Below, one piece after another: positions 29,101 through 43,975 of a stretch of DNA of 64,000 nt (its first letter is position 1; every line of letters starts with the position of its first letter). The stretch comes from Phallusia fumigata (lineage: Eukaryota > Chordata > Ascidiacea > Phlebobranchia > Ascidiidae): the NCBI GenBank assembly GCA_008931825.1, contig QXVZ01033308.1, positions 1-64,000 on the forward strand, read 5' to 3'. The position numbers were made by a program, and so were the translations under genes. The notes below the pieces were generated by a model, which did no database searches, was not told where the DNA came from, and saw only the letters and a list, made by a program, of their open reading frames with translations.

Positions 29101-32100
29101 CAGCTTCGGGCCGCGAGGTATTTCTGCGGCTATTTCCCGAGCTGACACATTAGGGCGAAATCTGTTATCGGAGCTGACCGCTGCGCGATAGAACCCATCA
29201 AACACGCGGAAACCGCAAACAGCGGTCGATGGAAAACCACAGCGAAATGAGTCAAGCTGTCAATCAACTCGCCCGGTCGTGCTTGATTCGCGCCCAGTGC
29301 CCATCCTTGGATTGACAACGAATGGAAACATCAATGGGTGGCGATGCAGATTCAGCATGAAAGGGAAAGGAAGTTGCAAAAAAGCGCCAGGGTCTAATGG
29401 ATCTCACTCCTGAAGCGAGGAAACCTGCTGAAACAACACCAACCGTTGTAATGTGGCTGTCGATACCCAGTTGATGAATCGCTGACGAGGTCGCTGTGCA
29501 AAATGCGCCGATGCAGGCTGAATAAGCGGGATGTTTTGGTTTTATAACGCATGAATGACTGGCACACACCGCGCGCATGCGCTTCCGGCGAAAGGGAAGC
29601 GAAACGTAAACACGATATGCCCTACAATACCAGATGTAAACACACGAAACACGTGACATAGGGAAGCCCAATAAACCTCAATGTGTCTACAGGCTTTCGT
29701 GCCACCTCAGTCCAGCTTCCTCGGTGGTCATTACGTCCCTGCGCAGAATTACAGGCGAAAAAAGGCGCCACATTGTACCAGTCGGGATGTTAGGGTGGTA
29801 CTGTTTTCTTAAATGCAAATGTTGGGCTAATGCCTGCAGCTACCGCACAACAAAAAGAGGTAGACTCTTGGTTCTTTCACAGTGCCCGCTAAAGTGCCGT
29901 CCACCGACCAGCTGTTCCCCCAACCGTGACCAACCGCGGCTTAATATTTCATCAACTGTCCCCTTTCTTTACTTTGCTGACGTATCGCGTGACAACCTTT
30001 GACCCGAACCCCTTTTCTCGGTGTAGTTGGGACATGGTGACAGATGGCTGACGCGCGCAAGAGCATGTTTCGTGCATTTGCGGTGTCTCTAGCTGTGCAC
30101 TAATGCAATAGGCCGCTCAACGAATCCATATATTCTTTGGTGATTTAAAGCGCCGTAGCGGCAGTTGTTTTGGGGACGTTGTGTTTTTATTATTGTGTAT
30201 GCTGTCTCAGTGCAAAGATGATTGTGCTGGCGGTTGGTCTTCCGTGAATTGTGTGGAAGAATGGAGGGGTCGTTACTTGCTGAGCGACAATGCTGTGTAC
30301 GTTTCGACAACAGGGGATAGAGGACGTAACTAATAACGCAAAACCGTGGCGGAAATTCCTTCTCCGTGCGTCCCGCAAATATGAGGTGTGCGGACATGCA
30401 GCCAACCGCATAACAAAGACTTGCACCATCCCGTCGACCGACAACACGCGCAATTTCCTTATTTTCAAAACATAACTAAGGAGGTCCGCCTCACACGCGT
30501 ACAACCCGATACAGCCAAACCAAAACATGCACCATTAGTGCCAAACAACACCACCACCTCTTGGGAGGCGGTCCACCGATAGGGCGTTACTCTCTTGGCA
30601 TACGAAGTCAATATCCAAGCCCTGCCCGTCCATTTCAATTTCCGTCAGAGTCAGATTAGGCTTGCTGGCCGAATTTCTTGCATCTGCTGCCTGCGCTCCT
30701 GCATATTTCATTACCCACGTTGTCCGGTGGATCTCCACTGTTTTCCGCGTTGCATTATTCATGTCGATGTAGCGAGGGTGCGTGCCCCCATGGCGCAAAC
30801 ACAATTTGCCACGCGGGTCGCCGGAATTAAAAACTCAGACCGCGGGAGAGCCTGGGTGACCTGTCACACTGCGGGGGCCTCTAAACACGCAGCATTTGGA
30901 CGTTAAATCAATGCTAAGTTGTCACCCGGCGTGTTAATAGTTTCCACGCTTTCCGCTTGGTCAACAGAGCTCGTGCGAATGGATTTGCCACGCCCGCGGT
31001 ACCACAGGCCTGTCTATTCATATGAGGTCATTCGCTATGCGAAACAAAACTCCACAAGCTGTGGTAACATGCAGCGAAACTTCATTCAGTAAAAGCTTCG
31101 CTACTCAGCTATTCCATGTCCCACATCGTTGTAATGTGCGGATGCCTGGTCAAGCACCGACACAATAGCTATAGGAAGCAGTAGTTTCGGTTTGCAAGCC
31201 TACCAGGAAGCGGGGGCTTACGCTAAGCGAAAAAAAACGTGGGCTTTGTGTAGATAAAGCGAGGTGACGTTACGCACATATGGAAGCGATGACGTTCGAC
31301 CATTGTTGTTCATCACAACGTCGAGGAGTTGCTCCAAAGCACTAGGGTATGCATTTTGCGTTACAAAACCGAACTATAGTGGTACGATGCTCTCAAGTTC
31401 TGCTCTGGTTTCCAGGGGATTTCGCACGATTTAGCATCAAAACATTGTTTGGAGCAGTAGAAAAAAGCAATCCAAAAATAGACCCCCGAAACCGCTTCCC
31501 AAAATTGCACCGTCATCTAGCCCTCAATCGATTAGGGACTGTCGACTATAAATATTGACTTGCCACCTATCGATGCGGCTGCACAAATAAACACACCGGG
31601 AGGTAATACGCCGCCCGCACATCTGTCTTATTAAATAGCCGCACCTGACATTTGCTGCTGTACATTCTTTCCGTCAAGGCCTTGCATTATGTTGTGGTGG
31701 CGCACATACTTCAGGCCAGAAAATAGGGGTAAAATATAAAGCGTGGTGATTCATTTGTTGAACTCTGCGAGATGTAAGTTCAGTTAAACCACGCCATCCA
31801 AGTACCTTGTTTGCATACTGTTGTAACGTGTGTGTGGTTCCTAAAAAAGGATCGAAACTATTACAGTGCAATCTCGCGTCCCACCGAAAACCGATGGCTC
31901 AATGGGGATTTACGTTTCGTTTTACAAGTTCAGACTCCCCTGCGCGGCTGTCGTTTCTGTGAAATGTTTGTTTGATTCCGACTCATGCAAACACGGGGCC
32001 GTCTCTTCGATCTCCGTCAGTTTGGGCGCCTGAATGACCTTTGAATGTTATTCCCATCGTATATCCCTCAATTTTCCCACCAGTGACGCTTGTTGTTGGA

Positions 32101-33112
32101 GCTCGCCTGTGTGTGGAACTTCGTAGTCCTGGAAATCTGTAGATTTTGAATGTATGTGAACGGTATTACTGATTCGTAAGCACCTGTATAACCTTGAAAT
32201 GTTTGTTGCGCGATATTGAATTTGCGTTACTGTGGTCGGCATTGAAGCCTGTCAATCCAAACTGTCAGTCACAATACCGTTCAAGCCACAAAACCACAGT
32301 TTACTGAAACTTTAAACGCGCCGCGAAGAGCTCAAGGCGTATCACAGGGGACTAGTCATTCTCGAATCCCTACACTGTCAAACCAACCGAATCTAAAAGA
32401 AATTACGCGTACAAATCCTCAGCCAGCCGCTCCCCTTGCGTTTTACACCCGCATTCAGTGCTTTCGCTTTAGTCGTGATGCCAGGATCGGGGTATTGTGT
32501 TATGAAATGACATTGTATATTCTTGGCGGGCCTCGGGTTTTGGTTTCCGTCCTGTCGCAACCGCGCCCGCTCTGCCACTCTTAACGCGCAACGCACCATT
32601 TACTTCAATTAAGCGCGTCGCCCTACCGGAAACAGGCGGTTTACTTAGCTCCTAGCTACGGTTACTAACCCAATTCCGCCCGTGCAGTTCAACTAGTGGA
32701 GATAAAAGCGGGTGGGTAAGGGGTCATGGAAACGGGCGGCAAAATGAGACACAGATTTTTGTATACCCGGAGAATCCGAACCCTAAATATAGAGTAACGG
32801 GGATATTGTTCTGCTCTGTACAAAGGAGTTACTTTAGTTCCAATCGTAGCATTTTCTTAAACATATCTTGTAGGTTTATAGTCGTTTTTTTACAGTAACT
32901 CCAATTTACCCCTATTCACACTTTTTACTTTATAGTTACAGGAAGAAGTCAGCATCGATCTCGATCAAATCACACTCGCGTGTGGCATCGGTTTAGCTGA
33001 TCCCTGTCGCCGCAAGTCCCATTTCGACTTCTTCGACTCGGACACAGACGAAGTCCGAATGCTGATCGAAAGTTCCGACAACTCGTGGCTCACGAGCGAC
33101 CTTTTGTGGTAG
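8126..33112 (+). CDS. SoxC: SoxC-type (Sox4/11/12) HMG-box transcription factor, two coding exons
   Basis: Exon 1 is 8126-9613 (496 codons, phase-0 GT donor). Exon 2 is 32942-33112, or 32936-33112 if the upstream tandem AG is used. The protein is 552 or 554 aa. Residues 153 to about 224 form the DNA-bending HMG box: [20 protein letters not shown], then [13 protein letters not shown] and a basic tail [10 protein letters not shown]. This is closest to Sox4/11. Exon 2 ends [14 protein letters not shown]...SWLTSDLLW, which parallels the vertebrate SoxC transactivation tail (FEFPDYCTPEV...W). That match is what ties the distant exon to this gene. The linker is rich in Ser, Pro and basic stretches such as KRARKRKL and [11 protein letters not shown] 8126 is the first in-frame ATG of the open frame. 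SoxC proteins act in the nucleus in neural and progenitor differentiation. Ending within the unspliced intron would add ten residues to exon 1. Confidence 0.88.
15277..15495. repeat. Direct duplication across a single N (assembly join)
   Basis: 15277-15385 and 15387-15495 (109 bp) appear identical and are joined by the N at 15386. This is most likely an unmerged contig overlap inside the SoxC intron. Confidence 0.85.
23569..24025. repeat. Direct duplication across a single N (assembly join)
   Basis: 23569-23796 and 23798-24025 (228 bp each) are near-identical, differ by a few substitutions and meet at the N at 23797. Each copy starts with the perfect 14-bp palindrome CGAACTCGAGTTCG. An allelic overlap is the likeliest cause. 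Confidence 0.85.
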
Positions 33113-34260
33113 AATGATCAACGTCGCTTGTGCCACGAGCTGGCGCCCGCCTCTCCAAGTGCAATTCGCCTTTTTCACGCGCTCGGTACAGGTGGAGCAC
33201 AACTCAAAACGCTCCGTTTACAAATACATTGGATGTACCTCAAGTTTACCTCCAGCACTACCGACTCATGGTTATGCTAAGTCGGCTTCCCTTTGCCTTA
33301 TTCTTAAGCCCTTTTCCCTATTCTTTAACTCCCACTCTTATTTACTCGGTATCGCCTGTGCACAGTCACCATTTGTGAACTGAATGCTGTACGGTTGCAA
33401 AAATGAACATGACTTGTCGCTGTTTGTTGTTGACGTCCTGTACATACCGATATACACAACCCGTACTTTCATTCGTGTTCTGCGGTTTTTCGGTTTTGTC
33501 GTCCTCGCCTGATGTACAGTGTATGGATTGACTTGTCTTTGTACACACGGATCGTGATGTAGTTGCTGGTATTTGAATGTGTGCGCCCTGTTATTGACGT
33601 TGTTGTGTGTGTGTCTCTGTAAACACTTCGGTTGCATCTGCGATAGTTTGTTTGTAGTCGTACCAGTTGTTTCACCGTTTGACTGTGCATCGAGCGCCAA
33701 CGGAGGTATCTCGCCCCACTCACATACGTACCCACCCACCCAACCGCCTGCATACGTGCTGCCCCGTGTCTGCAACTTTACCAGACTGTTTGGGGGCTTG
33801 GCTTTTTGTACCTAAAGTGCACATAATGTACAAACATCGCATTGGTGGTTTTTGCCACAAACCTTTCTTTCTACACATGGGTGAAGGCAGGCTTTAAGGT
33901 ACCCGACAAGTCTGGTTTCAAGACCTTGTATCTTTCCCATTGCGCTGCCTGTTTATCCCCCACATATGTTGGAGCCTGCTTTTTTCTCCTCAATCGTTCC
34001 TGCTTGAATTTGTAAAACCTGCCTGTTCTACCCAGAACCTTTCTGTTTTGAATGTTGATTGTTCATTTTTTTGTACATAACTCTATCGTTTGCCCTCCGC
34101 TGGCTGGAGATGCGACACCCCCGAACACGTTCTTTGTTTAGTTTTTACTCTTGTTCTTGACGCTGTTTATTTTTCCTTCTTTCTTTTCTTGGTTTTCTTG
34201 CGCTGCGTGCATTACGATTGCGTCAAATGACGTTAATGCATCCATTAAAAAACACCTGTA
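33113..34260 (+). other. SoxC 3' UTR (extent estimated)
   Basis: The sequence downstream of the TAG at 33110-33112 turns T-rich and keeps no open frame. Two Pumilio-type sites TGTACATA occur at 33439-33446 and 34072-34079. A variant poly(A) hexamer ATTAAA lies at 34244-34249. The boundary is a guess based on that hexamer. Confidence 0.45.
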
Positions 34261-35773
34261 AAAAGTGAGTGGCTGGTTAGAAAACAAACCTGTTATGCGT
34301 TTCAGATATATTATCGACCGGCAAACCAGTTTCACAGCAGTTAAAGTTTAAAAATTCAGTTCGTACTATGTTTTAGCCGATTGTTTCCATGAGAATCCAT
34401 TCCGAACAAATACCATCAAAGAATACAAAATAGGGTTTCATATTTGTTGGTGTTTAAAATATGACAAAAACTACCCTGTTTTGACTCTCCGATTACGAAA
34501 AGTCCGAAGCACATAACCCATTAAAATTTTGGCGCTCCAAGAATTGCAAACAATTGCTTCTACCCATGGCGTAGTGTTGCCGGAGCGTGCTACAGCTCCG
34601 GCCGCCAACTCTGAAAGTGAATAATGGGTCTATGGGCCGAGAAGAGGTAATATAAGGATGATGACTTAATTGTGGATGGTTGATAGTTGCTCGTCATGGA
34701 AAATGTTGGTATTGCAACACTGCGACTTTATTAACGTTGAATAATATCTTCGTTTTGAAGGGCCAATGGTAGGTTTATGCAGAGAGCTGTAGAGCTTCGG
34801 TAGCGTTGTGCCGGTTTGGGCCTTCTCCCAACACTCAAGCGTCAGATTCAACGGATTTCAATAACCAACATTTGATCAAGATATAATAACTATGATTTAT
34901 TAGCTCGTAGGTGTTAAACTTTAGGGCGAAAACATCCCCTTAAGGCCTAAAAACAACCTTTCGCCTCCCAAACCTGACACCTGAGGGTTAAAACACCCCG
35001 ACGAAAACCACCAGAAAACAAGGAACTGCCTAATACTTAACCTCGAAACAAAAAATTAGGAAAGCTGTGAGCCGTATTAAACAGGTTGGAAAGAGGCATG
35101 GGGAGGTGAAAACTTCCCGAAACCGGTATAAAGCGACAAAACTCCGGCAAAATCGCCCAAAGGTGATTTTTTGTTGCATTTTTGACCCCCAAATCGGAAC
35201 ACAGCCATGGCTTTGTTGTCTTTAAATTGGGTGAATTTTTATTTTTTAATCCGGTTGCAAATGGTTAAGAAAGACAAAAAGCCAAAAGCAAGTTTGAAAC
35301 TAAAATATTTCGGCGAAAACCGCCCCAAAACTGGAATTATTTTCGATTTTTACTCGTAAACTGAAAAACCATAAATTTGCCATTTTTACACAAACAGAAG
35401 ATTAAAATCGAATTTTTTGCTGGTAATATAAAGTTGTAAACAAGTTCCATACATTGCATCAACAATTCGCGCTTACACATTTAATGGACATGTAGGTGAT
35501 GGAAGCTTTAGTATTCCGCGCGTAAGCGTGTGGTCTGTCGGTTGAAACGCGGGAGAACGCTTAATAAGTTTGTGAGGGTTGGATCAGCTTTCATACAATG
35601 TTTTGACAGTTTGTTAGTTTACTCGGTTTGAGCAACAGAAACACTATTGGACCACTTAATAAACTATGCATATTGTCAAAAGCTCAAATCACTAATGGAA
35701 TAGTGCTTGATCAACTTAATGATCTGTTTATTGAGACATTGTTTACGATTTGTACAAAAAGGCACGTTTTGTG
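34261..35773. other. Intergenic DNA between SoxC and DDX43
   Basis: No gene is supported. A short GC-rich hairpin (8-bp arms GCCGGAGC/GCTCCGGC) lies at 34579-34602. The stretch 34.9-35.4 kb is A-rich with loosely repeated CGAAAAC-like words, but no clear repeat unit or transposon end. The DDX43 promoter presumably lies in the last few hundred bases. Confidence 0.4.
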
Positions 35774-39955
<4,182 letters not shown>

Positions 39956-40081
39956 AGATCACAGTTTTCACTATTTTAAACAAGAAACCATGTTTTTTGC
40001 CTTCTCTGGTAATGATCGTGATTTTTTGAAGTTGTTGATAAACCTGTTCGTTTTCTTTCAAAATTATGCTGAAATAGAAGC

Positions 40082-40087
40082 AATAAA
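40082..40087 (+). terminator. DDX43 poly(A) signal
   Basis: A canonical AATAAA lies 127 nt after the DDX43 stop codon, in an AT-rich 3' UTR and with no gene between. It is the likely cleavage and polyadenylation signal. Confidence 0.6.
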
Positions 40088-40948
40088 CAATTCAATCCAA
40101 GGTTTGATGAATAGACTTTGAGCTGTGCAACGGCCGTGCTTATGAAAAAAATTTGTAGCGAATTAAACGGTGATTTAACTGGAAGAAAGATCTATTTGAC
40201 TGCACGCTTGATTTGAATATCTAGACTGCACGTTTTCGGGATTTTTCAGTGGTTTGTCGGTGTCGATTCCGTTTTGCAAAGCTAACTACACATAATTAAA
40301 AGCACTTTAACTCAGAAATACGACCAGTGGAGGTTTGAACGGGTTGTGGAGGCATTGAAAAATGATATTTTTTATTGGGGCTTTTATAACGAATAGCTAT
40401 GATAAGGAAGGAAAAGGCAGTGTGTACTTATGTGTTACCACAACATGTAAAAAACAGGAAGTGAACGTCGGCAATGTGGGGCTCGGAACGCCAAACCTAG
40501 GCCTAGCAATTGCGGCGCCAACTAGCGGTAAGAAATATGGGATTTTTCCAGCTGAAGAGTAACAAATATCAGCACTTGGGACTGAACATAGCATGTTTAC
40601 GTTGCAGAACATGAGTGCATGTTTTCATCAGGTTTGTTTTTTTTACCATTACATAGGGTGTAATGAAAAATGAAAAAACGAGAGACATTTCCTGGCACAG
40701 CCGATATGACACAAGTTGTGGTTACCACACAGGGGCGCTAAAACGTGTTGTTCCGTTCATAGTATATACGCTACGTCAAATCGACAACGATTCGAAAAGC
40801 ACGAGCTTGTAAAAGGGTGTTTCCCTAAACAGCCACTATGCATTTAACAAAAAAATTTGTTATTTTGCTTGTCATAGCTTCGTTGTCCAACGCCGAGCTT
40901 TTGTGTGGCTGTTGGCAACGAACTCATATTAAAAATGAGATTTACGAA

Positions 40949-41003
40949 AGAGGTCATAAGTGACCGGCAATTACGAAATATTAACCGGTCACTTATGACC
41001 TCT
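40949..41003. repeat. Perfect 19-bp inverted repeat with 17-nt loop
   Basis: The arm AGAGGTCATAAGTGACCGG at 40949-40967 is exactly complementary to 40985-41003. The arms match at all 19 positions, and pairing stops abruptly on both sides. It could be a small foldback element, a hairpin RNA or a dyad binding site (AGGTCA is a nuclear-receptor half-site). Confidence 0.85.
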
Positions 41004-43232
41004 ACGCTTTTGTGCGAGTTATTTTTCACCTCTTTGTATTTATTTTTATTCCAACATGTGTAATGTGTCTTACAGTAATGTCACGGCCCTAAAAAGACAT
41101 TTTGCATGAAACATCACAACGTTTTTTCCACTGTCCAAAAGCTTGACCGTATTGTAAATTTGATGGCTGGTGTAGCAACATCGTATTCCCAAAGAGTACA
41201 AGTAAACGGAATTAATACACAAAATGTCACCGATGACGCAAGTCATGCAATCAACGAAACAATTAACGAATATGGGCACGTCACTTTTTTGTGGTTTCTA
41301 AACAAGGGGACGTTAAAACGTGTAGGTTTTAACGATCATGGTATCGAAACCCGCTGCTCTATCACAAAACCTGTTCTGGTGTGTGACGTCATTCGGTCAA
41401 TACAGAATTCGTGGAATCGCGCGCGCTTCAGATTTTTCCGTTTTTTGTGGCTTTGGTTTGGCCTCATCGCTTTTCGTTTCTTTGTTTCCTCCGATGGGTT
41501 TCCGTCTGTTTTATCAAGTTGGTGCCTAAGTTTGCGTTTGTAACGTATTCAACCAAAAATGCACTATTTGTTTGACCTTACACAGATTATCGTCGTTTTA
41601 AATTTGCGCTTGAGCACACTTCTACAAGCCCCGGAAAGATTTTTGAATACCAATTAATGGGAAACTGACAGGTGAATCAATCGATGACGTTGAGTGTCCT
41701 GTCACGTGATTGCAGTTTGGACATATCTTGTTTCCTGTCACAACCGTTGTCGTCACAGTTTGAAGTGAAAGTGACGCAACAATCAGGAAAGTACTGGTTT
41801 TATTGTGGTCAAATTAGACTGTGGAAAATATATATTTCCTTTTTCTCTCCAAAAATAGAATGCAATCGAAATCAGCAAAATCTAAATGAGCACTTTCCAC
41901 GTTTTTATTAGTGACGCTCCTATTCTAAACCGACGTATTTCGGTTGCTACGTTCCTGTCAACGTTTGTCCAAAATTCGTATTTGCGTAGTGGCAAACATT
42001 GAAACTCGCGCGTTGTTTTTTAATGGTCAAACCACGTCCCCAAAAGTCCAGGTGACTTACACAATTAAAGTTTGCTATGCTCCTGAAGTTTTGGTTTGAC
42101 CAACAAATTCGTTATGTTCTTGCTTGCGTAACTTTGGTCGTTACCACGTGGGAACGGCCCATGACCGGCATTCGTCAAATGCGCAGTTTTTTGTGTTTGT
42201 GGCATTTCGTTAAAGAACACAACATACGTCTTATTTTGCATTAAAAATCGCCACTGAAGTGAAAACAAAATAATCGCAAAGTTTAGGTGATAAAAAATGC
42301 GGAACGTTTTCCTACCGATTGCATGTGGATGTCATGCGCAAAAGACTGATAATATCCGGGCAAGTACCGCCGTATGTCCAGCAACAGCGCGTCAACTGAA
42401 GCATATGTGGCACATAAGGAACCCAACATAAAATGCTTCCGATCATCATATTTACCTAATACGAAATCCGGAATTTTACCCTTGCGCTCATTTGAGAAAA
42501 CGCACAAGCTCTACAAACACGCTTCCTTTTATTCATTTCTGCCCAGGTAATTTCGAGGTCAACAAGAGGACAAATTAAACAACCTTATTTCGTTATTGAC
42601 GTCTATTGTTTGTGTTAGCATTGGTCTTTCCGTGTCTACAATCGGCGTTGACTTCCTCTCAGTGTCGTAACCTGATTGTAATCAGACGGGGGACGCTCCA
42701 CTTTTATGTGGTTGATTACTTTTTGAAAAATTGTCGACAAACGTTTGCCAAAAGATCATTGACAAACCGTTATTATGCCCGATTCTAGCAGTTTGCAAAA
42801 CAATCTTTGATAATTTTCCGTTTCCGTCACGAACGGCAAGATTTCCTAGTGAACTTACGTTTGCGAAATGTTAAAGGCAGTCTGGTCAAAAGTCTTGAAA
42901 AAAATGAATATTATTTTTCAGGCTAATATATTTTCGGCAAAAATTACCGGCGGTTGGAAATAGTCGTAAATGCGGAAAAAAAATTGTTAATGTTGTTTTC
43001 GTTTTGTGGACAAAAAAACATCCACCAACAAATCCTGCTACAATAAAACCGCGCTATAAACGTCAACGATGACCTGAAACGGTTTTCTTGTGAATTTTCC
43101 CCATATTAGCAATATGAACGTTGTGGTATTCCCGGGGGATCTACCACAAGGTGGTTTTGCTTTGGTATCAACTGTTGTTATTGTGGTGAAATCGCGCAAA
43201 ACCGCAAATCAATATTGCTGTACCAACCATCA

Positions 43233-43460
43233 AACAATATTGTTGCCAGACAATCAGTCTGCAAAAAAACTTATAAAGGACTTACGTCTGTTTTAAATTT
43301 TTTCACATGTCCAGATGTCTGTTTTACATCGGTTTATAACTTAAAAATTTAAACTTGTGAAAACGGTTGCGGTTTCAACCAAGATTGTTGTCATGCACAA
43401 TTTGCTATCATTTTCCTCGAAACAATATTGTTGCATAAAATTAAAACAGGGCCTTATAAA
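43233..43460 (+). promoter_or_regulatory. Two copies of a palindrome-plus-TATA block
   Basis: The 12-bp palindrome AACAATATTGTT occurs at 43233-43244 and 43421-43432. Each is followed 23-28 bp later by TATAAA (43272-43277 and 43455-43460), then by a T-run with TTTTTCAC. The two blocks look like diverged duplicates of one promoter. No open coding exon follows either, so they may be relics of lost gene copies or remote promoters for the gene at 43976. Confidence 0.4.
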
Positions 43461-43879
43461 AGCACCACAGATTTTTTCACCTGACAAAAAATGAGTGCCA
43501 CACGCCTATACCTTCAACTGTTTCAAACAAGAACAATCTATGACAATGGAATTCATTCGTAGCAAACGGGCCTGTAGGCAAAATGACGATGCCGAAGAAA
43601 CAGAATTAAACGCACACGCACGTTATACTTCAATTACTTCAATGCTAAATATATACCACTATCGCCAATCCGTTACTTTGAAAAGGGTATCGGATTGGAG
43701 TCATTTATGTCGTATTTGCTTTAACGTCCCCAGGTGAAATCTACCTTTGCGTCTATTCGCGCACCGCGTGTACAAAAATAGAATCACGTAAAAAACGGAA
43801 ACATATCGGCAAATAATGGAAAAAAGAATGAAAAGAACCAAAGTATTTTCTGCGCAAACCATCGCTTTCGGCGCTCGCC

Positions 43880-43887
43880 TTTATAAA
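43880..43887 (+). promoter_or_regulatory. TATA box of the cytokine-like gene
   Basis: TTTATAAA lies 94 nt upstream of the ATG at 43976 (measured from TATAAA at 43882), predicting a start site near 43910 and a short 5' UTR of about 65 nt. A tight TATA promoter is typical of inducible genes. An A/G-rich stretch just upstream (43815-43850) is loosely IRF-site-like but does not fit the strict consensus. Confidence 0.6.
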
Positions 43888-43975
43888 CCGACACAAGCAA
43901 TGTTGTTCCACATTCAAACAGCTTCGTTCAAACCATCATCATCTACAAGAAGAAAAGACATCGCTAGAAGAAAAA

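Larger units (their letters stand above)
9614..32935 (+). other. 23.3-kb SoxC intron
   Basis: This single intron separates the HMG-box exon from the C-terminal transactivation exon. I find no conserved coding exon, tRNA or rRNA in it. Open frames up to about 200 codons exist (for example near 25.94-26.55 kb), but they lack ATG starts and family similarity and reflect moderate GC content. It contains two assembly duplications (15277-15495, 23569-24025), five perfect TGACGTCA palindromes (16369, 16876, 20693, 20974, 27287), many half-CREs and E-box palindromes, and a pyrimidine tract near 27146-27180. An enhancer-rich regulatory intron is the likeliest reading, but that is inferred. Confidence 0.7.
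40120..43870. other. Intergenic DNA between DDX43 and the cytokine-like gene
   Basis: No gene is firmly supported. There is a 145-codon ATG open frame at 41106-41543 (+) with no recognised domain. There is also a minus-strand pair of open stretches (42065-42268 and 42283-42507) whose reading could be joined by a possible GT-AG intron. Both are weak. The region also holds a perfect hairpin (40949-41003) and several TATAAA boxes between 43.05 and 43.46 kb. Confidence 0.35.

Noticed and set aside
43491-43565. Short ATG frame (MSATRLYLQLFQTRTIYD) just after the third TATA box
   Set aside because: Only 24 codons, no signal peptide and no following phase-0 exon; not a convincing second cytokine-like gene.
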